Shown: positions 8,237 to 15,250 of the stretch, one piece after another
Position numbering within the stretch: position 1 is the first letter of the stretch
Layout: every line of letters begins with the position of its first letter
NCBI GenBank assembly: GCA_016124205.1
Contig: WGOD01000002.1
Span: forward strand, 310,001-374,000
Length of the DNA stretch: 64,000 bases
Direction of reading: 5' to 3'
Source: Alphaproteobacteria bacterium
GTDB taxonomy: Bacteria > Pseudomonadota > Alphaproteobacteria > Caulobacterales > Maricaulaceae
The notes under the pieces: model-generated
Databases searched by the model: none
Seen by the model: the letters and a program-made list of their open reading frames with translations, nothing else
What the model was told of the DNA's origin: nothing
Made by a program: the position numbers and the translations under genes

Positions 8237-10066
8237 ATGAGAATACGCAGGCTGAGACTATCGAACTTCCGAAGCGTCGCCGACGGCGAGGTGATATTCC
8301 CGGGGCACACGGTCATTATTGGCGGGAACAGCGTCGGGAAATCGACGATGTGCGAAGCCTTGGACCTATTGCTCGGTCCGGATCGCTTGTCGCGGGCATC
8401 ACCGATCGACGAGCATGACTTCTTCGAGCGCCGCTACCTCGATGAAGATGGTGATCCCATCGTCATAGAGTTGGAAGTGGTATTGACCGATCTTACCGCT
8501 GACGTCCTCACAAAATTCCGAACCCACCGCGAATACTGGAACACGACCACGAACACGCTGCTGGATGAGACAGCGAGACCGGAAGATGTCGAGGCCGACG
8601 ATGTCGTGCCGGCGCTTCGGATCAGGTTTGAGGGCGCCTACGACATTGAGGAGGACGAGTTCCGTGCGGAGACCTACTTTGCAAGTCCACCATCGGACGA
8701 TGAAAGCCGACGCGCCAAGGTCACACGCCCGGCAAAACGCCTGTTCGGATTTATCTATCTTCGTGCGCTGAGGACCGGCTCCAGAGCACTCAGCCTTGAA
8801 CGCGGCTCACTGCTCGACATCATCCTGAAGCTTAAGGACGATGATCGCTCCGCCATGTGGGAGCAAACGCTTGGGGCAATGGAGTGTCTTGACCCGGCGA
8901 TTGACGCCATACCCCAACTCAGAGCGATCCTTGACGAAGTCGATAGGCGCGTGCGTCAGTTCGTGGGTCTTTCCGATGATGATCGTACCTTCCGCCTGTA
9001 TCCCTCCGCGTTGACACGAGAGAGCCTGCGTCGCTCGATTACGCTATTTGGTTCCTCAGAGCGCTCGAACATCCCGGTTCCGTATTGGCGTCTGGGGTCG
9101 GGTGTCATCAATTCGATGGTGTTCTCGCTCCTTACGTTCATCGCGGACCTCAAGTCCAATGTGATATTCGCGATGGAGGAACCGGAGATCGCGATCCCTC
9201 CGCATACGCAGCGCCGCATTGTCCAATTCCTTCAAAGGGAAATGGATCAATCGATCCTCACGACCCATTCCCCATTTGTGCTTGAGCAATACGACCCGGA
9301 AGACGTCATCCTCCTGGAAAGAGGTGGTGGCGGTAAGGTCGAAGGCCGTCGGATCGAAATCACAGGCATCAAGGCCAAGGCCTATAGGGGAAACCTTCGC
9401 CGCGTCCTGGCCGAAGCCATGCTCGGCAATGGCGTGCTCTGCGTCGAGGGCGTTTCTGACGGAGAGGCGATCTACTCCGCTTCAGCCATCCTAGAAGAGC
9501 ACAGCACTGAAGGAACCTACACGCCGCTCGATCTGTCGGGCGTCACGGTGGTGCAGTGCGAGGGGGATGGCGGGCTGTTGCGATACGGCGAGTTCTTCTC
9601 TGGCTTGGGTCTCAAGACTTACGCCTTTTACGACCGACAGAAGAATGAAGCGATCAGCGAGGAGATAGTTGACGTTTTCGATGCGGCCTGGGAGTTGGAG
9701 CAGACGGGGATCGAGTATCTTCTTGCCGATGAAATAACGGTCGACGTTATCCGCACATTCCTCGTGGAGGCTTCGGAGTGGGACGACTATCCCCACAACC
9801 CGAAAAACGCAAACCTGTTCGAATATGACCCCGATGCGGATGACGAAGCCGTAAAGGCGCTCTGCAAGAGGGTTCTCAAGGCCCGGAAGGGTGCCGGCTA
9901 TGCGCAGCGGTTGGTCGAACTTTGTACAGAAGCGGATTTGCCAGTCATCATCGTCGAAGCCTTGGAGCGCATCAGCGAGGATCTTCCCAACGAGTTTTCC
10001 GCCAGTGATGGAGACGATGACGACGATGATGATGGCGATCCAATAGCACCCGACCCCGAAACATGA
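8237..10066 (+). CDS. gajA: Gabija-type GajA: OLD-family ATPase with TOPRIM nuclease domain
   Basis: This 609-residue protein (start ATG 8237, behind GTGGGGGA; an in-frame GTG at 8225 is less likely) has an ABC-type ATPase with Walker A GGNSVGKST (29-37), a signature-like LGSGVINS, Walker B with AMEEPEIAI (about 312-320) and an H-loop TTHSPF (342-347). A TOPRIM domain follows, with CVEGVSDGEA (Glu404) and AFYDRQKN (Asp466). It ends in an Asp-rich tail of about 15 residues. This is the class 2 OLD architecture. Its stop overlaps the start of a UvrD-like helicase by 4 bp, the pairing that defines Gabija, an anti-phage system in which GajA nicks phage DNA. Base composition is clearly lower in GC than uvrB next door, consistent with horizontal acquisition. 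Confidence 0.82.
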   Translation: MRIRRLRLSNFRSVADGEVIFPGHTVIIGGNSVGKSTMCEALDLLLGPDRLSRASPIDEHDFFERRYLDEDGDPIVIELEVVLTDLTADVLTKFRTHREYWNTTTNTLLDETARPEDVEADDVVPALRIRFEGAYDIEEDEFRAETYFASPPSDDESRRAKVTRPAKRLFGFIYLRALRTGSRALSLERGSLLDIILKLKDDDRSAMWEQTLGAMECLDPAIDAIPQLRAILDEVDRRVRQFVGLSDDDRTFRLYPSALTRESLRRSITLFGSSERSNIPVPYWRLGSGVINSMVFSLLTFIADLKSNVIFAMEEPEIAIPPHTQRRIVQFLQREMDQSILTTHSPFVLEQYDPEDVILLERGGGGKVEGRRIEITGIKAKAYRGNLRRVLAEAMLGNGVLCVEGVSDGEAIYSASAILEEHSTEGTYTPLDLSGVTVVQCEGDGGLLRYGEFFSGLGLKTYAFYDRQKNEAISEEIVDVFDAAWELEQTGIEYLLADEITVDVIRTFLVEASEWDDYPHNPKNANLFEYDPDADDEAVKALCKRVLKARKGAGYAQRLVELCTEADLPVIIVEALERISEDLPNEFSASDGDDDDDDDGDPIAPDPET

Positions 10067-11802
10067 ACAATCCGGAAGACCGCTTCGACCTCTGCGATAA
10101 GCGCCGCGCCATTCTGGATAGCGCGGGTCACATGCTGGTGTTAGGCGGTCCAGGGTCTGGCAAGACGACCATCGCCCTCCTGAAGGCCAGACGCATAGTC
10201 CTCGAGCAACTGCAACCGGAACAATCGGTCCTCTTTCTTAGCTTCTCCAATGCTGCGATCCGGCGCATCCTGGAAAGTGCGGGTAGCGTCCTGACGCGCG
10301 AAGTCGGCCGCCAGGTGGAAATTAAGACCTATCATTCATTCGCATGGGACGTCCTGCAGTCTCATGGCTATCTACTGTCATCGCAACGCAAGCTTGGGAT
10401 CGTCGCGGCGCAGGACGCCGCCGTCATTCGAGCCGGGCTGGAGGATGACGCGTGGCTTTCCGAGGAAAACAGGCTGTTTCACGAAGATGGCCGAGTAACT
10501 TATGACCAGTTTGCACCGCGTGCCGCTGATATACTTGAACGGTCTGCGGTAGTTCGAGATTGCTTTTGTTCGGCGCATCCGTTGATCCTGGTCGATGAGT
10601 TCCAGGATACCGATGAGGATCAATGGAGACTGGTTCGGGCATTGTCGGAGAGCTCCGAGATCATCGCTCTCGGTGATACCGAGCAGCGAATCTACGCATG
10701 GCGCAAGGGTGTCAGCCCCAAGCGTCTAAATGAATTCGCCAAAACGCTCGGCGCAACCACCTATGATTTTAAGAACGAGAACAATCGCAGCCCGGCAACT
10801 GGCATCGCCGGATACGCGCGCGGTCTACTTTCTCCTGACGTCCATCTTGAATTGCCTGATGAAATTGCATTCAAGCGATTTCGGCCTGGCCAGTTTGCGA
10901 TTGGCCTTCGCGCCGCGCTCATCAAGACGTGGAACGAGACCGTCAAAAGAACGGGGCATCGCGACATAACCGTGGCCGTGGCTGCTCGGAGTCGGACGAT
11001 GGTGCGGCTGATCTCTGATGCGTTGGCACAAAAACTCACGCTGGGTGTGAAGGAGCACGGGCCCATTCCGCACGATGTGATGTTCGATCAGATGCAGATC
11101 ACCCTTGCATCGCGGGTGGTTGCCTATCTGCTGGCTTCGCAGCAAGACTCGCGAGATGAAAGGCTGGCCGGAGCGCTGGAACGGATAAGCGACGTTTTCC
11201 GGTCCTCTGGAAAGAAGACGGCGATCGAGACATCCGATCGCTTGTTGGGTTGGGCGCAAAAGTGTCGCCACGGAAAGGTGCCGAGCACGAAATGCGTCAC
11301 GGCACTGTCGGCCGCATTTGATGCGATCGACGCCAACGGATTTTCAGGTTCACCGACCGAAGACTGGCTCCTGATCCGCCGAGCCTTGGAGCAGGCTGAC
11401 GCGGACGAACTAAAACGCACAGGAGATCATGCTCGATATCTCCGATTATTGAGGCGTGGATCAGCAATCGAGGAGCAATTGGCGGAATTGTGGAAGCAAA
11501 CTGGAACATACACCGGCGCCGAAACCGCGTTGGACAATGCGATCCTTCAAGACCAGTTAACAGACAGCCATCGCGAGGCTTCGAGCATCAGCGTCATGAC
11601 GATGCATCAACTGAAGGGCCGGGAATACGATGCAGTCCTGCTTGTCGAAGACCAGCACCGGACTTTTCGGGCAAGAGACCCGGATCCGCCCTACATGGAA
11701 ACACGGCGACTGCTGCACGTCTCGCTGACTAGGGCCCGGCATTTCGCTTATGTCTTGTCAGCAACGAAAAATGCCACGTTAGATTTGCTTCTCAAGGAAT
11801 AA
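10063..11802 (+). CDS. gajB: Gabija-type GajB: UvrD/PcrA-like superfamily 1 helicase
   Basis: The 579-residue protein shows SF1A helicase motifs in order: Walker A LGGPGSGKTT (27-36), YHSFAWDVL (Ia region), motif II LVDEFQDTDEDQW (DE at about 178-179), motif III GDTEQRIYAWRKG, NNRSP (motif IV area), MTMHQLKGREYDAVLL (motif V) and LLHVSLTRAR (motif VI). It translates from an ATGA overlap with gajA, so the two are translationally coupled. In Gabija the helicase-like subunit binds the GajA tetramer and is thought to respond to DNA ends or nucleotide depletion. Codon usage matches gajA and differs from the high-GC neighbours. Calling it general UvrD would ignore the context. Confidence 0.82.
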   Translation: MNNPEDRFDLCDKRRAILDSAGHMLVLGGPGSGKTTIALLKARRIVLEQLQPEQSVLFLSFSNAAIRRILESAGSVLTREVGRQVEIKTYHSFAWDVLQSHGYLLSSQRKLGIVAAQDAAVIRAGLEDDAWLSEENRLFHEDGRVTYDQFAPRAADILERSAVVRDCFCSAHPLILVDEFQDTDEDQWRLVRALSESSEIIALGDTEQRIYAWRKGVSPKRLNEFAKTLGATTYDFKNENNRSPATGIAGYARGLLSPDVHLELPDEIAFKRFRPGQFAIGLRAALIKTWNETVKRTGHRDITVAVAARSRTMVRLISDALAQKLTLGVKEHGPIPHDVMFDQMQITLASRVVAYLLASQQDSRDERLAGALERISDVFRSSGKKTAIETSDRLLGWAQKCRHGKVPSTKCVTALSAAFDAIDANGFSGSPTEDWLLIRRALEQADADELKRTGDHARYLRLLRRGSAIEEQLAELWKQTGTYTGAETALDNAILQDQLTDSHREASSISVMTMHQLKGREYDAVLLVEDQHRTFRARDPDPPYMETRRLLHVSLTRARHFAYVLSATKNATLDLLLKE

Positions 11803-12200
11803 AAAATCCATCGCGAAGGAACAACGCCAACGACCGCCTGTTCGAGCCGCCTGTCCCGGCCTTGTGCCGGGACCTACCGGAGCAGGCGGGTAACCCGGAA
11901 GCGTGGGTAGACCCCGGCATCCCCCCCCCTTAGCGGGGACAGGCTTGGCCGGGGCAGAGAGGTTTTCGATTCAGGAGCTGCCTTCCCCTCCCCTTGAAGG
12001 GGAGCGGGGTGGGGTGACGGCGCGCTTGATACCCCCACCCCGGTCGGCTGGCTGACGCTCAGCCTCCCGGCCCTTCTCCCCTCGAAACGCTCCACTGGAG
12101 CGTTTCGCCCAATGGGTCGGGCCGAAGCCTCAAGGGGGAGGGCAATTCAACCGTCACGGCCTTACGCGCCCCTGCCCTCGCGCGGCCTATCCTCCCCTAC
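11803..12200. other. Gene-free, repeat-rich gap downstream of the Gabija locus
   Basis: About 400 bp with no credible reading frame. It contains a short hairpin at 11853-11873 (GTCCCGGC, loop, GCCGGGAC), GC-rich palindromic fragments around 11910-11960, and a full dispersed repeat (separate entry, 11982-12145). I see no clear T-run terminator directly after gajB. The helix-turn-helix gene begins at 12201. Confidence 0.6.
11982..12145 (+). repeat. Dispersed palindromic repeat, copy A (with internal 55-nt insertion)
   Basis: This copy starts with CCTTGAAGGGGAGCGGGG, passes through CCCCACCCCGGTCGGCTGG and ends TCAAGGGGGAGGGCAA. The same element occurs inverted at 41628-41746. Relative to that copy, this one carries about 55 extra bases near its right end. 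The extra bases contain a hairpin, CGAAACGCTCC/GGAGCGTTTCG. Terminal GGGGAGGG/CCCTCCCC stretches make the whole element foldable. Confidence 0.8.
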
Positions 12201-13025
12201 ATGCCCTTACCCATACGCACCCCCGAGGAAACCGACGCGCTGAAAGCCCGGGCGCGGGAGATGCGCGCGGGCGGGGCGAGCGTGACCGAGACCGCGCAGG
12301 CGCTCGGCCTGCCGGCCTCGACGCTCTATCGCTGGGCGGCGGAGGGCGGCTGGCGCGGCCGCGACCTGGCACGCGAGCGGTACAAACGCGCGATCGAGGA
12401 GGCGGGCCCGGTTTCCTCCCCCGTTCACGGGGGAGGTGGCGGCGAAGCCGACGGAGGGGGGAATTTCAGTGACGCCGGGTCTCCCCCCCTCGCCCCGGAC
12501 CGGGTCCGGGGCACTCCCCCCGCAAGCGGGGGGAGAAACACCGCAGCCCATACCGACGAAGACACCCCCGCCCCGGCGATGACGCCGGAGGAGGCGCGGG
12601 CGAGCGGGGAGAAGGCGCTGCGCGCGGCGCGGGCGCTGATGGAGGCGGGCGATCTTCGCGGTGCGGATTTGGCGATGCGGTTGTCGGAGCGGATGCTGGA
12701 CGCCGCGAAGGCGCTCGCCGCCCTGCCGAAGCCGGAGGGGGAAGACAAGAAACGCGGGACAAGCGGGCTGTCGCTCGACGAGGCACGGCTGATCATCGGC
12801 TATCGCCTCACGCGGATCCGGGCGCAGCGGCTGAACGCCGAACACTATCCCGCCCACCCCGAGGAAATGCCCGAGCCGCCGCGGCCCGGGGAGATCATCA
12901 CCTGCGAGCATCTGGGCGCATCCGGCCTGCCCATGGCCGATGGCGGCACCTACCCCGTCGTGCCGCGCGCGGCGCTGCTCTGGCCCTGGCGGCCGGAGAA
13001 ATGGGCGGAGGGGGAGGAGGAGTAG
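12201..13025 (+). CDS. Helix-turn-helix protein (terminase-small-subunit-like N-terminus) with an internal repeat-derived segment
   Basis: The first 70 residues (PEETDALKARAREMRAGG, then SVTETAQALGLPASTLYRW) form a clear helix-turn-helix of the kind found in phage terminase small subunits and resolvase-like proteins. Residues about 72-112 are encoded by two palindromic repeat units (12414-12463 and 12480-12536) and read as low-complexity Gly/Pro/Ser sequence. The rest is an alpha-helical Ala/Arg-rich domain (EARASGEKALRAARALMEAG, LSERMLDAAKALAALP) and a Trp-containing tail. No full-length family is recognised and no terminase large subunit or other phage gene is nearby. It could be a domesticated phage remnant or a chromosomal regulator. 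Confidence 0.65.
   Translation: MPLPIRTPEETDALKARAREMRAGGASVTETAQALGLPASTLYRWAAEGGWRGRDLARERYKRAIEEAGPVSSPVHGGGGGEADGGGNFSDAGSPPLAPDRVRGTPPASGGRNTAAHTDEDTPAPAMTPEEARASGEKALRAARALMEAGDLRGADLAMRLSERMLDAAKALAALPKPEGEDKKRGTSGLSLDEARLIIGYRLTRIRAQRLNAEHYPAHPEEMPEPPRPGEIITCEHLGASGLPMADGGTYPVVPRAALLWPWRPEKWAEGEEE
12414..12536 (+). repeat. Two palindromic repeat units inside a coding frame
   Basis: The first unit has CCTCCCCCGTTCACGGGGGAGG followed by a GGCGAAGCC-type spacer and GGAGGGGG. The second is TCTCCCCCC at one end and GGGGGGAGA at the other, with an inner CCCCGGACCGGGTCCGGGG palindrome. Units like these are normally intergenic in alphaproteobacteria. Here the reading frame of the helix-turn-helix gene stays open across both. 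The span is 123 bp, a multiple of three. Confidence 0.75.
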
Positions 13026-13030
13026 GTCTC

Positions 13031-13097
13031 GTCATTCCCGCGAAGGCGGGAATCCAGCGGAAGCGTCGTTCTGGACTCCCGCCTGCGCGGGAGTGAC
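13031..13097. repeat. Intergenic inverted-repeat element (GTCATTCCCGCGAAGGCGGG type)
   Basis: A 67-bp unit beginning GTCATTCCCGCGAAGGCGGG and ending CCTGCGCGGGAGTGAC. The two ends pair, and each half also holds its own small hairpin (CCCGC-GCGGG). Related half-units lie at 41574-41621 and 52058-52084. It sits between the stop codons of two convergent genes and may double as a transcription terminator. Confidence 0.75.
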
Positions 13098-13107
13098 GGA
13101 TAAATCC

Positions 13108-13449
13108 CTACCCGAACCTCTTCTCGTAGGCCGGCTTTTCCTTCGGGAAGAGCATGGCGGAGAACAGGGTGCCGACGATCGCGACGATGATGCGCGCGAT
13201 GATGGTGAAGAAGAGGAAGGTGAGCTGTTCGTCGCCCAGGAAGAGCCGGATCCAGTTGTTGTAGCGGTCGGGCAAGGCGGTGTGGGTGAGCCAGTCCTCG
13301 ACCATCTCCGCGCCGTTCAGCACCCAGTTGAGGACGTGCGGCGCGTAAAGCCCGAGGGAGACGAGCATGGCCAGCGCCAGCACGAAGGCCAGAAACAGCG
13401 TGACCGAGGTCGATGTGACCCGTCCAAAAATCATGCCCATGGAATGCAC
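13108..13449 (-). CDS. Small integral membrane protein of unknown function
   Basis: This 113-residue protein has two hydrophobic segments, at about residues 13-38 (VTLFLAFVLALAMLVSLGLYAP region) and 75-101 (LTFLFFTIIARIIVAIVGTLF region), separated by a polar loop with several Trp/Tyr residues. It ends in a basic tail, KEKPAYEKRFG. In-frame ATGs at 13440 and 13434 are alternative starts. No domain is recognised. It is bounded by repeat elements on both sides. Confidence 0.65.
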   Translation of the reverse strand: MHSMGMIFGRVTSTSVTLFLAFVLALAMLVSLGLYAPHVLNWVLNGAEMVEDWLTHTALPDRYNNWIRLFLGDEQLTFLFFTIIARIIVAIVGTLFSAMLFPKEKPAYEKRFG

Positions 13450-13568
13450 CCCTTCTTCAGTCCCCGGTATCCAACCAGCCTAACATGGCAAGAAACGGGC
13501 CGCGCCCGGCTTCGTGTCTGAGGGGAAAAGCGTTCGTGGGGGCAAGGGGGTTCCGGATTGCCTGGTCA

Positions 13569-13656
13569 CCCCTCATCCGGCCTTCGGCCACCTTCTCCCC
13601 CAAGGGGAGAAGGATTCCCCTCTCCCCTCGGGGGAGAGGGGTCAGGGGTGAGGGGT
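13569..13656. repeat. Paired palindromic repeat, left bracket of the YkuD-like gene
   Basis: Two hairpin units lie in tandem: CCCCTCATCCGGCCTTCGG to CCCCCAAGGGGAGAAGG, followed by CCCCTCTCCCCTCGGGGGAG to GGGGTGAGGGG. The same two units recur in swapped order at 14272-14372, on the other side of the intervening gene. The stop codon of that gene lies at the edge of this unit. Confidence 0.8.
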
Positions 13657-14225
13657 CAGGACAAATCCCCTACCTCCAGCAGGGTATAGGTGAAGGCATT
13701 GCCCCAGAGCCGCGCGGCGATGCGGCAGACGCCCATGAAGAGCGCGAAGTCTTCTGCATTGGCGAAGACGGTGCAGCCCGCCGACCAGCGCCCGACCCGG
13801 GCCGTCGTGCCGCTGGCCGCGGCGCGGTGGAGGTTGAGGCCATACCCGTCCTCATGGCGCATGCCATTCCGCCAGACCGGCAGGGCGCGGCCGGGGCGCT
13901 GGCAGAGGGCGTCATAGCGGCCCTTGTGTTTCGCGATGCGGTGGCTCGACCGGTACTGGCCGGGGATCAGCACCGCCGTGCCGGCGGGGTGCACCGGGTG
14001 GTCGAGCCAGTGCCGCCCCGGATCGGTGGTGACGGGGAAGGCTAGGCCTTGCCAGCCCTCCCCCGCCCGCCAGTTCACCGTCAGCCAGTCGTCAAAGGTG
14101 CCCGGCTCCGGTTCGCTGGATCGCACCGCGACGATGTTGAGGTCATAGCCCCTCGGGCTCTCGAACAGCGTGTAGCCCTTCGCGCGAAGGGCGGCGTGGA
14201 TCGTCTCTCGATCGGGGCGTGTCAT
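13656..14225 (-). CDS. Putative YkuD-like (L,D-transpeptidase-fold) protein
   Basis: This 189-residue protein has no signal peptide. Its C-terminal half contains a His in GLNLHRAAASGTTARVG followed by WSAGCTVFA. This His...Ser-x-Gly-Cys arrangement resembles the catalytic site of YkuD L,D-transpeptidases, and a similar N-x-H-R...SAGC form occurs in phage-associated cell-wall proteins. The N-terminal half (ETIHAALRAKGYTLFES, DDWLTVNW) is unrecognised. The absence of an export signal, together with flanking repeat pairs on both sides, suggests a mobile or phage-derived gene. The enzymatic role is inference only. Confidence 0.5.
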   Translation of the reverse strand: MTRPDRETIHAALRAKGYTLFESPRGYDLNIVAVRSSEPEPGTFDDWLTVNWRAGEGWQGLAFPVTTDPGRHWLDHPVHPAGTAVLIPGQYRSSHRIAKHKGRYDALCQRPGRALPVWRNGMRHEDGYGLNLHRAAASGTTARVGRWSAGCTVFANAEDFALFMGVCRIAARLWGNAFTYTLLEVGDLS

Positions 14226-14271
14226 GCCCGCGAGGATAGGCGGCGCGGGTGGGGGTGGGGATTAGGCGCGA

Positions 14272-14372
14272 CCTTCCCCCTCTCCCCTCGGGGGAGAGGG
14301 CCGGGGTGAGGGGTGACTTTTAGAAAACCCCTCATCCGGCCTTCGGCCACCTTCTCCCCCGAGGGGAGAAGG
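14272..14372. repeat. Paired palindromic repeat, right bracket of the YkuD-like gene
   Basis: This contains the same two hairpin units as 13569-13656 but in the opposite order: the CTCTCCCCTCGGGGGAGAGGG unit first, then a 14-nt AT-richer spacer, then CCCCTCATCCGGCCTTCGG to GAGGGGAGAAGG. Together the two copies bracket one gene, as expected from repeat-mediated insertion or rearrangement. Confidence 0.8.
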
Positions 14373-14403
14373 AAGAAATGGCCCCCCCACCTCACACGCA
14401 CAA

Positions 14404-14447
14404 ACAAAAGGGGCGGCCCTTTGTCCGTGAGGAGTAGGGGCCGCCCC
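14404..14447 (-). terminator. Intrinsic terminator after the secreted-protein gene
   Basis: Read on the minus strand, a perfect 10-bp stem GGGGCGGCCC/GGGCCGCCCC is followed by TTTTGTTTG. It begins about 30 bp after the stop codon of the gene at 14476-14871. Confidence 0.8.
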
Positions 14448-14475
14448 GAGATGGAGGGGTAGTTACGCGAAGTCG

Positions 14476-14871
14476 TTACTGGGAAGGCGGTGTCGGCGCG
14501 TCGTGGCCGCGGCCTTCCAGGATCGTGATGGTGATCGTGCCGTCGCCCCAGCCGTCGGTCTGCCAGCTGTCCCCGACTGCGAGATCGGGGTTCCAAGGGC
14601 CGCAATTGGACTGGGCCGGGCTGCCGTCCTCGTTCATCGCGCCGTCGGGCGGGTTGATGCAGAGTTCGTTGCCCGAGGCCGTCCAGCCGGCGCCGGAGCG
14701 CCCGAGGCTGTCGGAATAGGCGCCGTCGGCGTCGAAATAGGCGTCGAAGCCGTTGCCGGCGTCGTTGACGATCACGCGAACAGTGTTGCCCACGGCATTG
14801 TCCATACCGTCGGCGAGCGCGGGTCCGGCCATCAGGCCGGCCAGTGCGGTGGCAATGAGAAGTCGTTTCAT
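14476..14871 (-). CDS. Small secreted protein of unknown function under a CtrA-like box
   Basis: I start at the ATG at 14871, which gives a textbook signal peptide (MKRLLIATALAGLMAGPALA) and a 131-residue product; the frame extends 10 codons further but that would block the signal. The mature part is rich in Gly, Asp and Trp with two cysteines (NELCINPP and QSNCGPW). This suggests one disulfide and a small beta-rich extracytoplasmic domain ending GTITITILEG. No family is recognised. A perfect TTAA-N7-TTAA lies 55-70 bp upstream and a strong terminator follows, so it is probably a single-gene unit in the cell-cycle regulon. Confidence 0.7.
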   Translation of the reverse strand: MKRLLIATALAGLMAGPALADGMDNAVGNTVRVIVNDAGNGFDAYFDADGAYSDSLGRSGAGWTASGNELCINPPDGAMNEDGSPAQSNCGPWNPDLAVGDSWQTDGWGDGTITITILEGRGHDAPTPPSQ

Positions 14872-14925
14872 GAGGATCAGAAACTCCGGTCCTTTTTGCA
14901 CCGCCCCCCGGCGCGTACCGCAAAG

Positions 14926-14940
14926 TTAACCACAGGTTAA
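14926..14940 (-). promoter_or_regulatory. CtrA-type binding site (TTAA-N7-TTAA)
   Basis: The sequence TTAACCACAGGTTAA matches the full CtrA box with the consensus 7-bp spacing. It is 55 bp upstream of the start codon of the secreted-protein gene at 14871, where a -35-overlapping activator site would lie. CtrA is the master cell-cycle regulator of alphaproteobacteria. I found no other perfect copy in the intergenic regions of this window. Confidence 0.6.
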
Positions 14941-15075
14941 ACGTCTGGGCAAACCGGAAACACGAATTCTCCCGATGTCCCTCCCCTGACAGGAGAATGG
15001 CGGGCCCGCCGCAAGCGTGGCGAAACAAAGATGCGAACCGTCAGGCGGCGTTCAGCGGCCAGACCCTAGGTTCGA

Positions 15076-15200
15076 CAGCGTGCGCTCCTTGAGAGGCGGG
15101 CCGGCTTCCCACTCATCCCTCGCAGGGGATCCGGTCCGCCAATCTCCTTAAGCGGAAGAATCCTCGAGGGCGCACACATCTCCCTTCGAGTGACGACCAA
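15076..15200 (+). ncRNA. ssrS: Structured small RNA, probable 6S RNA
   Basis: A closing stem (GTGCGCTCCTTGAG at 15080-15093 with CTCGAGGGCGCAC at 15163-15175) encloses a long hairpin. In that hairpin GGCGG-G-CCGG-TCCC (15095-15110) pairs with GGGA-CCGG-T-CCGCC (15126-15140), and the segment CTCCTTAAGCGGAAG follows. The order GCGGGCC, TCCC, GGTCCG and CCTTAA parallels the conserved blocks of 6S RNA, which mimics an open promoter and sequesters housekeeping RNA polymerase. The region is non-coding, lies alone between two minus-strand genes, and is followed by a terminator-like hairpin. Exact ends are estimates. Strand and identity rest on memory of the 6S consensus and need a covariance search. 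Confidence 0.55.
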
Positions 15201-15203
15201 ACT

Positions 15204-15250
15204 CGCCCCGGCTGCCGATCTCCCTCCCAGGCGCCGGGGCGTTTGTCGTT
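15204..15250. terminator. Hairpin terminator between the small RNA and the convergent kinase gene
   Basis: A perfect 9-bp stem, CGCCCCGGC (15204-15212) with GCCGGGGCG (15233-15241), is followed on the plus strand by TTTGTCGTT and on the minus strand by AGTTTGG. It could end the plus-strand small RNA, the minus-strand histidine kinase transcript, or both. Confidence 0.6.

Noticed and set aside
12207-12911. 234-codon minus-strand gene opposite the helix-turn-helix gene
   Set aside because: The plus strand has a clean helix-turn-helix and helical domains, whereas the minus-strand frame is Arg/Pro-rich with no motif.
12201-14225. Prophage
   Set aside because: Only a terminase-small-subunit-like helix-turn-helix gene and an YkuD-like gene hint at phage. 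There is no integrase, large terminase, portal, capsid, tail gene or attachment repeat.
11840-14372. CRISPR array
   Set aside because: The repeats are palindromic GC-rich units of different types at irregular spacing, without equal-length unique spacers or cas genes.
15061-15080. tRNA or tmRNA T-loop (GGTTCGAC)
   Set aside because: The bases on either side do not form a five-pair T-stem, and no acceptor stem or CCA end follows.
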